From: Ganoderma boninense
Taxonomy: Eukaryota > Basidiomycota > Agaricomycetes > Polyporales > Polyporaceae
Assembly: GCA_002900995.3 (NCBI GenBank)
Contig: CM035304.1
Location: forward strand, 4,356,134 to 4,420,133
Direction: 5' to 3'
DNA length: 64,000 bases
The translations under genes were made by a program, and so were the position numbers. The notes beneath the pieces were generated by a model that had not been told where the DNA came from, did not search any database, and saw only the letters and a list, made by a program, of their open reading frames with translations. Shown here one piece after another: positions 15,217-27,626 of this stretch (position 1 is the stretch's first letter; each line of letters begins with the position of its first letter).

Positions 15217-16638
15217 CCATCTATTCGCACCGCGACACCATTATCATGGACAACGACCCGGAATCGGACTCGGTTTACTCTACTATTATTATTCCCCTCT
15301 CGCCTCGGTTTTCGCTCGCCATGCTTATGCCCGTCTCCGCACTCCGTTCGGACACGCGCTATGTATCGCTCTCCTCTTTTGCGCTCCGTTTTCCTGGGCT
15401 CTATGCAGGCCACGCATTGTATCGTATCGCATCTCTCCTCTCACGGACATCCGCAAAGCCGGCTGTACTTACGTTACGCATCCAGCCTCCACTTTTCCAT
15501 TCTGCACCGTACCTGTACCCGCATGCACTCATGCTCGTTGCTTTATTGCTTTCGCATCCGCCACCGCACCTCGCTACTCACACACGCACATCATGTACTC
15601 TACGCATGGATCGATATCAATACATTCGCATAACACGCACTCGCGCCCATGCGCTCGCCCCCTGGCCCTCAATGCTCTTGGCCAATATAGTCGCGCTAAG
15701 AATACTCCTACATGTTGCGGTACGCTGCGTGGCTTCTCCCCGCATCCACGGCGCCGGCTCAAGCTCGCAGCTTCTGACCGGACCCTAAACTCTCTTTCGA
15801 GTCCGGCAGCTTCCCAGGCCATAATGGATCCTGCTCTCCATGAGCCCGCCATCGGATCACACAGTCTTTCACGGTCGGAGTTGGAGCCAAACCACTTGAG
15901 TTAGTGCCCTCGATCTCGCGTGCCGGCCACCGTATGTTTGCGTATCCGTATCCGTTAGTACTCCAGGTGCCAGAATAACATACTGCGCGGAGGCGCGAGC
16001 TCTCCAGGCACGCCTCAACCGCCTGCGAACACCTGCTGGTGGTCGGCGTGGCGCTCGAATCGCAATTCGTGGCAGAGTTCAGTCGCTGCAGCTAGTACTG
16101 CCGGTCAAATAGAATAGAACACAGGTACCGGTCGGATCCAAGTTCCACAGTGCTGCTGAGGGTCTGACTTGCACGGCGGCGAATCCTTCTGATAACAAAA
16201 CAACCATAGACGTACTGCGGGCCCAGCGATATGCAAGGAATTCAGACCCTATACGGCCCTGTCTTCCTCTTCTACGCAAGGTCCGTACGGACCACAGGAG
16301 GTTCTTACGTAGACGGTGAGCGAGCTTTGTCAAAGCATGGTACCATCGCCGGGCATCGTACAACGCATGTACATTCCATCTTCAAGCTAGATGACTAGAA
16401 AAGTCTAGAATTATCCGCAGTGTAATGTACCATCTATGACGGCCGCGAGAGTCTGTCTGAAAGCAGTGCCTATCGCCCGAGAGAAATAAACGACCAACTC
16501 CACACGTCGCGCCAGTAATCCAAGCTTCCGAGTCCGCAGTGTCTAAATGTCTGTGTCGATATCGATGCTTCGCCTTCCACATCCATGACGATCGTCCTAA
16601 TGCCGCCTCCCACTACCTTCTTCAGCCCATGCCCCACG
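15217..16638. other. Intergenic region between convergent genes
   Basis: About 1.4 kb between the end of the WH1/CRIB gene and the stop codon of the NADH dehydrogenase gene. The frames here are short or compositionally biased, and none joins to a neighbour by splice signals. I found nothing I can call a gene. Confidence 0.5.
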
Positions 16639-19600
16639 CTAGAAGCGACTCAGATCACGGCCAAAGATCCAGTTGAGGAACCTGTGACGAGCCACATAAG
16701 TGAGCACTACGCCCTGCGCACCACCGCCTGTCGAACCACCACGCGAATGCGATGCCCGCGGTGGCGTCGGAGGCAGAGGCTATCCATCCAGCTATCCAAC
16801 AACCAGCACCCTGCACGCCGCGCCCCCTCGTATCCAAAGTGACTGACCCTCGGAGCAGACCACCACGAGATGGTGACCCCATTCTCGTCGATGGGCGCGA
16901 TCCACAAGCAGCGGGTGGCACGGCACCAGATGCAGGACAGCGATCCTCGTAGACTCCAGCAAACACAAACACAAACACAGCACACTCACCAATACGCAGG
17001 GACGAGGATCTTGTTCCGTATGCTGAGGGTCTTGGTGAAGTACGCCGAGCGCCAGAGCAGCCACGCGATGCGCCCCGCCTCCTTGTGCTTGGGCCCCACC
17101 GCGGCCTGCGTGCGGTCGAAGACCGCCTCCCAGTCGCCGACGTACGCGAGGCTCCCCGCGTTCTGGAACTTGAACTCCTTCTCCTTGGACATGTCCGCGT
17201 CGCGGATGAGCCGGTTCAGCTTCCGCGTGAGGTACTTGGCCTGCTGGTTCGCGACCTGCGCCGTCGCGGGCAGCGGGTCGTGCCCGTTGTCGACCGTCGC
17301 CGCGTCCCCGATCACGAACACGTCCGGGTCGGGCCGCGACGTGTCGCGCATGATGACGTTCAGGTGGCCGTTCGTGACCACGCTCCTGCGCGACGTGGAG
17401 AGGGTCAGCACCGCCATCGCAGCTCGAGAGTTCGAGGGGCAGTCCGGATATGGCACGGAAACGGAAAATGGCTGCGGCGTTTAGTATACCGGTCCGAATC
17501 CGAAGGGAGACGTGATGCATTCGCGGGAGAGGTGAATGGGCGTGCGGCGAGGCGAGCGTAAGGCACGTAGCCAGGCAACGTACGTCATCGGGCGTGCGGG
17601 GGTGTGGGGGAGGCGACGCGTATCGGCGTGGCAGGTGGAGCTAATGCGGGGTGCGGGGAAAGACTTGGGGAAGGAAACGACCGGAGCCGCAGGAGCAGCG
17701 AAGGGAAGTAGTAGAGGGACTCACCGCTTCGTCCGCTCGTCTTTCTTTGCTTCCGAGATCGACTCGATCAATGGGTTAGGCGCAAGGCCCGTGCTCCACA
17801 CCAGCAGCCCAAAGTTCACTAAACAAACGCAAAAGACACGTTCCGAGCAAGGTCAGCTGGGGGCGCTATGATGAAAGACGTCAGAGGTGCCTACCTTCTC
17901 CTTCCTCCGTCACGAACATCCGGCCCTGGAAATAAAGTGGGATGCGAGATGAGCCACATGATCTCCCTCATAGCGTTTAGACACGTATGAAACTCGTATG
18001 AAGCCCCTTCGCGTCTCTTGCGTTGGGTATAGTATCTCCGTCTGCATCTGCATTTCACGGGTACCGTGACGATATACCCGAGCACTACAGATGGAGACAC
18101 CTTGAGCCGATGTGAACCCCCCTGCCAAGGTGCGGGAGAGCTCGAGATAGAGCCCCGTGAGCGGCCCCGAGGATGACGGACAAGCCACAACAGACCCAAG
18201 ATAAATGAAAAACAAACGCGTACCTCTTCCACGCGCTCAACGTGATGCTGGGTCAGGAGCCTGATTCCTTCTCGATTGAATTTCTTCGTGGCAAACCTGT
18301 CCCATCCGTCAATATCAGCACTCAGGCCTTTTCCGATTCAAGGGGGGACGCGGAGCGCTCACTCTTGTAGGCCCGCGTCAAAGCCGCCCAGGATGTTCGG
18401 CGCGACGTCGTACAGGGTGATTCGGGCCATGCGCGCAAGCTGAGGGTAGTGGCGAGCTATGTCTGTGTGCAGGAGGTCGTGCAGCTCGGCGGCGAATTCG
18501 ACCCCTGTTGGGCCTCCGCCGACGATGCAGAAGTTGAGGAGCTTGCGCCTGTCTGCATCGGTGATTGTTGGTTGGTTTGCTTGCTCAAAACCTGCATATA
18601 TGCGCATGTGAGGGTCAAAATTTGGGCCCAGGATAGATGAAATGACGAACATTCAAGAACCCGTGCTCGAATCCTGCGCGCGTCGCCGATGTCCTTGAGG
18701 AAATGCGCGTGCTCCTTCACACCGGGAACATTGAAGGCTGCAAAACGGCGGATAAACACGGGATCGGGGATACGAGCGTGAAGCGCTACACGCACTTTGA
18801 CTGTATGCGCCGACGGCAATAACCAGCTTATCATATGTCAGCTCGAATCGTTCCGCATCGTTCGCGGAAGGTTCGGCGGGCCCGGTGGAGTCAGGAGGTG
18901 AAGCTGGGACTTCGGAACCTGCAGTTTTCACGGGTCTCGTAGCGGGCATCTGTTTTCCTATCAATTCCGAAACCTCCAATCGCCGCAAGCTGAACCTGAC
19001 TCACGCAGAGCAACTTTTTCCGCTTGAAGTCTGGATGCCGAGGATGAGCGAAGGCGATAGAAGCCAGTGTTCGGGAGGTGCTCACCGATGGAGTCGCACC
19101 ATGCCGTATATGCTCTCTTCGAATAACGTTAGAAACCGTTTGGCAGCACTAGGGAAGGACACGGGTCGGGTAGGCCTGTCTCTGGGAAAACGAATACAGG
19201 TCGGCAGAGGCACGGCCAAAGCCTTCGCGAAGACCCGCCCGCGTCCATGCCTATCGTCGGAGGAAGACGAAGCACTCACCACTTCGGGTGTGTACCTCCG
19301 GACCTGCACGCACTCAAGGTGTTAGGGATGAACCCGGGATCGCATTGGGCATGAAACACTTACGGGTTCGATGGCCGCGCGGAACTCGAGGGTACCGACG
19401 GCACAGCTGGCGAGGAGCGGGGTGAAGTTGAAGTAGTTGTTCGGAGAAACAATGATCACGTCTGTTGCAACAAAGCGCAGCGTTAGTATTGGAGCCCGAC
19501 GAGCGCCAAGGAATATCCAGTCGCGTGCGAGACGTTTGCCACAGATGGACCGAGAAGTAAGAACAGACTTACTCCATCGCTTCTTGTCCACTGCTCGCAA

Positions 19601-19756
19601 CACCTCATAACCACCCCAACCTGACCCCAGGATAACGAGTCGTTGTTTTCCCCAAGGAGCCGATGCGAAGAAAGTGCGTGTGCGCGCTCCGGCGGGGCGT
19701 TTGAGAAGTGCGCGGGGTACGAGGGTGGCAGGTGAGGCGAGGGCGATGGAAGACAT
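16639..19756 (-). CDS. NDE1: Mitochondrial type II (rotenone-insensitive) NADH:ubiquinone oxidoreductase
   Basis: Thirteen exons join into 489 residues without a frame break. The N terminus is Arg/Ala/Ser-rich without acidic residues, as in a mitochondrial presequence. It is followed by [15 protein letters not shown] (FAD dinucleotide fold) and [20 protein letters not shown], a hallmark of the family. The second dinucleotide fold ([17 protein letters not shown]) binds NADH. The DVFVIGDAA block, the [11 protein letters not shown] block and the C-terminal [13 protein letters not shown] membrane anchor complete the family pattern. There is no EF-hand insert. The enzyme oxidises NADH on one face of the inner membrane and passes electrons to ubiquinone without pumping protons; external versus internal orientation cannot be read from sequence. 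Three introns are unusually long (298, 339 and 308 bases) against 55-160 for the rest. Confidence 0.95.
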
Positions 19757-20577
19757 GGTGGACGTCCAAGGGCAAAAGGAGAGAGAATTAGGTGTTCCAG
19801 GCGAGTCCTTAGAGATGATCGGTTGGAGCGAGGAATATAAGAGGGGGGCCGGGCAGGCTCGGGGAGGCGAAACGGGAGAAATAGGACGTCATAGAAAGGG
19901 CGGGTGGCGCTGTCCTCCTCCGCTAAGTATGCTTGCCCCATTCTCGGTCGTGCGATCCGTTCGAGTACCGTTGCATGCCTTCGATTCCGTCATGCAGTCA
20001 CCCGCGCGGCGGAAACTGGGAAGCGTCTCGTTCTCCCCGACGGAGACCGGCCGAATCGGTGCGTCAGACCATGTCCGAGTCAAAGTCCCAGTCGTCGTCG
20101 ACGTTCAAAACACCTGTCCGCAGTCTCGCTTCTGGGTTGCCGGATTACGGCCCGATGTAGCGTCCGCGGCTAGCCGGCATTCACCGGGGCGCTGCACCGA
20201 CGCCGAAGACTCAAGAGCGCGCCCACACGCACGCGAACGTACTGTGACGGATGCCATCTTGAACCGCAACTTCGACTTGAACGTCCTCCTTCGCCCAGAG
20301 TTTTGTGCTGCTATGTCTTCGGCATCACTTTTGGCTCTGCAAGCCCGACCGCGCAGGTACATATTTCTCCGCCGTTATGTCAGCTGTAGGTGATCTGCGA
20401 AAGTTCCCTGCCTGGGTTCATCCAAAAAGTTGTCGCCGTCGCGCCTGACCCCATGACAGCCTCTGCCGCTGCACTTGACCGCTCCCATCAACGCCTGGTG
20501 GTCCCACGGCGGCCCTGAAAAATTTGGATGTGGCCTACACAAACGACCATCGGAAGCCCTCTCACCGTGGGTGCCGC
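19757..20577. other. Divergent promoter region
   Basis: About 960 bases separate the start codons of the NADH dehydrogenase (-) and the MFS transporter (+). No frame here has coding character. The half nearer the transporter carries a clear TATA element. Confidence 0.55.
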
Positions 20578-20586
20578 TATAAAAGG
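20578..20586 (+). promoter_or_regulatory. TATA box of the MFS transporter gene
   Basis: TATAAAAGG lies 143 bases before the ATG at 20721, followed by a C/T-rich leader. It is the clearest TATA element in the window. Confidence 0.6.
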
Positions 20587-20720
20587 TTTTGGGAAGCGGC
20601 TCGCCCTCGCCCGCTGCCCGTCGACGTCCTGTCCTCGGTACCACGACACCCGCAGCTCTCCTGTCCACGTCTCCTCCTCTTATCGCCCCCATTTAACCTC
20701 CTTCCCTCGACCTCGGCGCG

Positions 20721-23700
20721 ATGAGCAGCTCTGGTGTACAGCCCCCGGCGTCCATCCTTGAGGAGCACGTCAAACTCGAAGATGGCCCGTCTGCGCGCCT
20801 TTCCACCCATACAGATGGCACCTTCTATCAGTCCCAGCTCGTGGGCAAGGACGTGCGCAAGGGGTTCTTCTCCCCGCCCGACGCTGTCTTGGCCGAGGCG
20901 GTCAACCAGGACGCCGACACAGTCGAATTCACCGAGGCCGAGGAGGCGAGTACAGCTTGCCCGATCTCTCAAATCGCAATCGTCCGTACCGCTCACCTGG
21001 GTCGTCGTCGCTCCAGAAAGCCGTGCGCCACAAGATCGACATGCGTGTCCTCACGCTCGTCGTCACAAGGTCAGCTTAAGTCCGGTATTGGATGCGTCTG
21101 TTATAAACACTTATTGACGGACGGTCTCTTTGATGCCGCTCGGCACAGTTATATCTGTGCGTGCTTCTCAACGTAATAGCCGAATGTACGGACTAATAGG
21201 TGTCCCAAAATAACTCCTTGATGATCCGCAGTCAACCAGTTCGGTAAGTCCTCATATTGACGCGTCTGGCAAGCAGACGGTACATGGTGTACTCGCCTTG
21301 GTCGCGAAGAAAGACGGGCTGAATGCGTCTGGAGAGCTTCGTGAAGACGGGTGGGAGCCGACAGACCGATGGGGATTAGCACGCACCCTTATGACCGTGA
21401 ACAGACGCGTCATGAGTCCGTGCGTCCTGCCTATACATCCACCGCCATGTAGTGAGTTCACCGGCGGATTGTCGTCCGACTGTCGATCTCCCACCCCCCT
21501 TGATAAAAGTCCCCACATGACATACGGTGGGCCTTGCCAGACCTTTCTGCTTCTCACTCAAAATTCCGCTCCGGGCGAGACACGCTCTGTACAGGATGGA
21601 ACCGACTGCAATTGATTTTGATAAAACCGCTCACTTCTTCGTTTCCTCTGCCCGCAGATCGTACAAATATGTCAGTCAGATCTCGAGAACCTTCATACCA
21701 CACCCACACTCACCGTCTTCGCCGATATAGTGGAAATGCGCACGTTATCAAGGCGTTCAACGAGAACTTCGGAGTTACGAGCAACAACAAGTGGACGTTG
21801 GCGCTGAGTATCTTTTACGTCGGATATTGTAAGTGCCGTGCCGCGCCAGATCGAACCCCGGTTTTAACCCCTGCGTCCAGGCCTTCTTGAGATGCCGGCA
21901 AACGGTATGTTCTCGGCTTCGGAAAAGATTGCCGTAACTTACGAAACACCGTTCTCTCAGTCTTCCAAAGGCACATTGGCGCAAATCGATTGTACGTACA
22001 CCACCTGCGTGGTCGTTCGTTTCTGCCGACGCTCATGGACCGCTGCCAGCTTTTTCCTCTCCTTGACGTGGTGGGGTATCGCCTCTCTCTCATTCGTATA
22101 TGCGAAGGGCTATGGTGGTCTCCTTGCGCTGCGGTACGCCTCCATCTCGCAGTCTCAATTGCTGCTGTGGTCTGAAAATCACACACAAGGGTGCTCCTGG
22201 GTATCGGCGAGGCCGGGTACTACGCGGGCATGATCTACTATCTGTCGTTCTGGTACAAGAGGTATGCGGATTTGTCTTCCGAGCGTCCTTCGATTCGCTA
22301 TCTTCACTGGTTCTGACGTGTTTTCCGCTCTTAGATCGGAGCTCGCGATGAGAATCAGGTATGTGCACAGGCTCTCGACGTTTCTTTGGAATAGAAGCTT
22401 ACATATGGAATAGTCTGTGCATGACGGGGACTCTGCCTGGGGCAATTGGCGTACGTCGTTGCGAAAATTTATGCGATATCGACGATTCAATGTGGATTTC
22501 GATTTTAGGGTCTCCTCGCCTTCGGTCTGGTTCGAATCAAAACGAAGCTTTTGGTTGGGTGTGTGGTCTTGATAACTATCTCCGGTCACACCGAGTCCAC
22601 TATTCACATCGCATTGTCTTCACAGATGGCAGTTCCTTTTCCTCGTAAGCTGACGAGCTCCTTACGTCGTCGTGCACATATGCTCACCAAGATGCGGTGT
22701 CGCAGATCGAGGCGATCCCGACGATCATCATGGCTTTCGTTATCCTGCTCTTCCTCCCCTCGTTCCCGTTCTCAACGACCTTCTTGACACCCCGTGAGAA
22801 GGCGATCGCGCAAGCCCGTCTGAATCGCGACCACCGCCCGCAATCACATGGCGGCATGACCGGCTGGCAGGGCTTCAAGGCGGTCGTGAACGACCCGCAC
22901 TCGTGGGCTCTCATGATCGTGTACGCCAGCTGTGAGTGGGACTCTTATCTCGTCTTCGCGAAGCCGGCTGACGCGAAACACCCCTGCAGTCAATGTCGGC
23001 GTCGCGACTATCTCGTACTTCTTGCCCACGGTACGCGTCCCGTGTACTGCCGAGGTTCAAGTTCTTCAATGTACTCACGCGAACCCGCGCTAGCTCATCA
23101 ACGAGCTCGGCTTCTCGCCGCTCTCCTCGCAGGGCCTGACCGTCGCCCCGTACGCCGTCGGGTGGTTCATGGTCTTCTTCCAGGCGTGGCACTCGGACCG
23201 GACGCGCGACCGCGGGTACCACATCATGCTCTCGACCGCGGTGTCGTGCGTCGGCTACATCGTGCTCGCCGCGCTCGCGACGCGCGGGAACAGCGCGAGG
23301 ATGATCGGGGGGCGCTACTTTGCGCTGTTCCTGGTGGTGGGCGGGAACTACAGCCTGTTCCCGCTCGTGATGAGCTGGGCGGCGAACATATTCTCGCCGA
23401 CGTCGAAGCGCGGCGTCGGGACGGCGTTCATCGTATCGATCTCGAACTGCGTGTCCATGTGAGGGGTCGCTCCGCCGCTTGGAGGTTTTGTCCCGATTGC
23501 TAACTTTTACTTGCATGGCGTGCGCAGCGCGTCTCCCCAGGTGTATTTCGACTCGGAAAGCAACTTCCAGAAGGGGCATGCGATTGCTGCTGGGTACGTT
23601 CGCCCTCTCGCCTCTGTCCTTGAGGTTTCACTACGGGCGTCCCTCCTCACTTGCTGACTCTCGCCTTGCCCCACTGCAGATGCCTTTTCGCGTCGTTCGT

Positions 23701-23842
23701 GGCTGCGTTCCTCCTCCGCACGCGTCTCGCGCACGTGAACAAGCTCCGCGCCGAGATGCTCGCAGCAGCAGGGAACGAGAAGAAGGTAGAGAAGAACGAG
23801 GAGGTGTACGACGACGACCTGCGCTACGTCTTCATGACCTAA
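20721..23842 (+). CDS. MFS transporter, anion:cation symporter (allantoate/nicotinate permease-like) family
   Basis: Nineteen exons join into 536 residues. They include three consecutive microexons of 8 (21149-21156), 12 (21232-21243) and 13 bases (21658-21670) that together encode the start of the first membrane domain (SYIFNQFDRTNIGNAHV), and a 19-base exon (22626-22644, encoding WQFLFL). Family hallmarks: DRTNIGNA, YYLSFWYKRSELAMRIS, GLLAFGLVRI, IEAIPTIIMAFV at the end of the first six-helix half, the central loop TPREKAIAQARLNRD, and the C-terminal DDLRYVFMT common in fungal members. It should be a 12-helix plasma-membrane proton symporter for a small organic anion or vitamin; the substrate cannot be told. 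The total length is a multiple of three with every junction canonical, which supports the microexons. Confidence 0.92.
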
Positions 23843-24952
23843 GGCGCCCGCTTTTGTTCAAGACCTTGAAACGATTGGAAGTGTATGACTGACACGACTC
23901 TGAGACGAATTTCTTACCTGTTACTTACGTACTCGCTGTTCCTTTCCTCTCCCTTCAAGTTGTCCAATGCATACACTGTGTACAGTATGCTGCGTCAACG
24001 GCCCATATGCAGGGCCGCCACCCCGTGAAAGTGTTCGCGCCACCGAAACGAGGTATGAACGCTACAGTATCTTTCTCGGGTGGAAACATTTCTCCCGGCA
24101 GGGCCTTCCAACGCCGACTGAGTAACTCCCCATTTGTTTGGGCATGTTTGTGCAAGCATGGTAGCCGCTCGTAGTATTACTTTTCTCCGCTGCTCCGACC
24201 AGGTCAGGATCTTCCAACTTGAATTACACAGATCGATTCGCGTCCTGCTCGACGCGGAATCCGAGTGCGCCAATCTTCCAACCGACGCCCACATGGTCCC
24301 CTTCCAGAAATGGTGCGAGACGCACGCAGTTGCGTACACGTAAGTCACACACAGCCCATTCCTACTGCCACGCGATTGTAAGGGTTTCAGGAGAGATTGG
24401 TTCGGAAGATACGTTGGAAGATTCGAACGCGTCGAATTTTTTTCGACACGCGTCATGCATTTGTGAATCTGCTGTAACTATCGTTGCTCTCCTCCACGGC
24501 GGAATGGGTGCGCCAACCGATCGTCGACCGCGTGGCCGCCACCAAGTTCTTAACGCGATCGATTCAGAGACACTGCTTTCTGTCTTGCTTGTCACGCTCA
24601 CGACTTGGCGCGATCGTTCCACTTAAGTACACTCTCTTGCTTAGACCTCACGAGGTCCTACATCCCATATGCTGACTGCTCGTGTTTCCATTTAACCTGG
24701 CATATTTTCTCGTTCCTCTGAACCCATACAAGTATATTTAGACTAGCTCGAATCTTTCGCCGGGCCCACATGCTCCCAGGCCCTGTGTCCGGAGGGCCCG
24801 ACGTTGCTCGGCAACCATGGATATGGATCTGCGCCTTGGACCACACGGCCATCAAACATCAAACTCACTGGCACCGCATGATCCTGGTTTAAAACGCGGA
24901 CGGCGGCGAGAACGACGGCTCGTGGAATTCCCCCTCTCCGAGGGCGGGCGCA
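23843..24952. other. Intergenic region
   Basis: About 1.1 kb between two plus-strand genes. Only short frames occur and none resembles a known family. It must hold the 3' end of the transporter transcript and the promoter of the next gene. Confidence 0.5.
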
Positions 24953-27046
24953 ATGTCTCTGCTCGGCTTGCTGCCCCTCCTTCCCAAGGGCATGTCCATT
25001 ATCGACGCAGAGCGTCTCTTCGTACAGGCCATCGAGGACACGTTGCGGTCAACCTCTCCGCAGGTAAGTCGGCTTAGTTTTTTTTTCTGAGCCGGGTACG
25101 TGGACTGTCGTTGACTTGGGACGCATATACGATATAATGGTTTTTCGATCTAGCCGCCGCTACTACATGGGTGGCGTACGACATCACATTCACGTTCAGC
25201 GATGAGGTAGCTTTCGTCAATGCCAACGGCATCCATGTGTGCTGAATAACTCACGGGCCTGTTCATGTCAGGTTAAGCTCATATGGAGGTACGATGCAGT
25301 CCAGATTAATCTACCAAGGTTGTCCAATTTATTTTGTGGTGCATTTAGAGCGAAGTGGTCATTGCAGAAAGTCATCTACTTCGTCACCCGATATTATGGG
25401 ATATTTGCGCTTCTGTATGTATCCGTTCGCTGATTATGCTGGTATCTCATGAACCGCAATCTTGTAGATTCTACCTATCGGGTGAGGAGGACGCTGACGA
25501 TCTTTCGTTGGGTTATCTCGACTAACACGCCTACAAAGTGAACTCAAGCACAACGGTCCCCTTTAGCGTGCGTGGTTTATGTTATGACACACACGGGGAT
25601 CCCTACTAATGATTTATTCTGTTGCAGATGTACGTAGAGGATGGTCAGGCATAACTACTTCATAACTTCGCTCAATTATTTATGCATGTTGCGGCAGATG
25701 TCGAGGATGGCCATACTATGAAGCCTTGTGAGGGAGTTTTACTCTAGACTTGTAGTATCGTCTAAGTCCTACTCCTTTCACAGTGGCGCCGCCCTCGTAA
25801 CGGTGCTCTTTGGCGAGGGCATGTTTCTCTTCCAACTATATGCGCTATACGAAAGAGAAAAGAAGGGTCAGTGATACTTCGTATTTTCAGAGTTCAACAG
25901 GGTTCCTTATCCGTAGACTTGATTCTAGTGCTCGGCTTGATCTTCTCTCTCTATATCGGTAGGTGTTTCGATGCATGTCCGCCTGCACGACGGCTGACCA
26001 CAACTATAGCCGGAATCGTTGTAAGTATGCACCGTGCTCAGAGACAGCACCCAAGAAATACCCTTTAATAACAGCCACACAGACGGCGGTTGTCACTGGC
26101 ACCATCGAGGGGCGACTGATCTACATCATGCCCCGACCCGATAATTGGCCCATGCCAGGTTGCTTCACTCTCGCCACAGTCCCTCTAACCACGTCGCTCG
26201 GCGCATGGTATGCGCCACTTCTTATACCTCCGGCGCGCCTCAGCCCTGCATGCTAACATGGTCGTAGGGTACAAAACCTTGTCACACCGAGTACGTGTCC
26301 TATTGCCTGTTTTGCACACCGATCTGAAACGTCTTTCCATGCAGCTATCTACCTCATGCTTCATGATCTACAAGCTCATGACTGGATCGAGGTTTAAATA
26401 TGAGAGGTTCGCGCGGCGCGACCCCATCGGGGAGCTATCGGAACTACGGCGGTTGAGCCCGTTGATCTACATCCTCCTCCGGGATGGGATCTTCTACTTT
26501 GTGATGTGAGTGGATCCGCACAAACGTATATTGCGTGAGTCATGGTTCTGACCTGCGATTTTCTTACAGGGTATTTCGTGAGTGGAAAGTATGCGAATGA
26601 TGTCCTTATGCAGGATCTCATCGTATGACGCGTAGTCGTCAACGTTTCGAATCTCATCCTATTCGTGCGCTTCAACGGGAGAGCGCTGGAGGGAATGGGC
26701 ATAGCGTAAGTACTGCTAACCACGGTCATTCCTTGCAGCCGCCTTTTAATCTGAGGTGTTGGTGCAGCTGGCTCATGGCCGTGTACTCTGTCGCTGTGAG
26801 CGCTGTTTACTCCTTCCCTCCTCCCCTCGCCCTCACCTTTGTTCGTTTTGTCTGTAGTCCTCACGCCTATGCCTCAACCTGCGCAGCTTCGCAGACCGCC
26901 CTCCAATGCAAGACGAAGACTCGGACCCCTCCTCCGATCCAAAAGCCATCATGCTGTCGACAGTGGTGAATATTGCGGCCGCAGCGCCGTATTCGTTCGG
27001 GCGAAGCCAGCAGACGCAGTCGACATCTATATCACAGGCGAAGTGA
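24953..27046 (+). CDS. DUF6533-family seven-helix membrane protein
   Basis: Many short exons reconstruct a protein with the DUF6533 N-terminal pattern common in mushroom genomes: ATTWVAYDITFTFSDEVKLIW, then KWSLQKVIYFVTRYYGIFAL (exons 25154-25206, 25272-25288, 25349-25414). Later helices follow: VTVLFGEGMFLFQLYALYER, a conserved LRRLSPLIYILLRDG loop, and VAVSSRLCLNLRS before a hydrophilic tail that ends at 27044-27046. Exons of 17, 14, 11 and 8 bases are needed. The function of the family is unknown; a receptor-like role is often guessed from topology. Three junctions do not keep phase with canonical sites (25063/25154, around 25568-25698, around 26268-26345), so the gene may contain very small undetected exons, sequence errors or real damage. 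The start could also be the inner ATG at 24992. Confidence 0.75.
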
Positions 27047-27290
27047 GTGAGTGGTTTGGACAATCCTTGGATCTCCAGGCACGGAAGGATTTTGGTACTT
27101 ATTGCTTGGCATGCTTGAGTCAAGCGGTGCAGATGTAGATTACGTAGTGGGGACGCTGTGGGGTAATGAACACCGATCGCATCCCGCCGGTTCAAGTTCC
27201 CGCGAGAGCTTACAGCAGTGGATCTAGATGTGTATAAATGCAAGTATTTCACATGATTACATCATTGTATATAGGACTCGTCAGTTACCC

Positions 27291-27540
27291 CGGCCCGGCC
27301 GTGCAATATCAGTGGGTAGGCCAGGGGCCCGGTCCCGGCCGGTATGTCCTGTATTATAAGGGGTGCTCTCCGGCCGGTGCCCACCAAACCTCTCCTCCTC
27401 CTGCAGTGTAGATACCTCAACGCAATATGTACTGTCTTATAATCTATTCCCATATATGCTTACCATTATTAATAGCGGTCAAAATGACATTGTTGGTACG
27501 GCAGCGATATCTTGTCAGTTGGCCGGCCGGTTAGCATGCA
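27291..27540. repeat. Left subterminal GGCCGG/CCGGCC palindrome cluster
   Basis: Within 250 bases there are four clusters built on GGCCGG or its extension: near 27293-27301, 27337-27342, 27371-27376 and 27531-27540. The DNA between them is otherwise average in composition. Similar clusters occur at the right end, which suggests transposase-binding subterminal repeats. Confidence 0.55.
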
Positions 27541-27626
27541 CCAGGACGTCGTGTCTCGGCCAGCCTGCAATAACAGGTAATATTACTCATTGTACAAAGC
27601 GTGACTGAATGAATGTAGGTACTACA

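Noticed and set aside
22697..23503. 268-codon single-frame protein in the MFS locus
   Set aside because: It reads through introns at 22932 and 23031; the spliced model gives the conserved transporter sequence instead.
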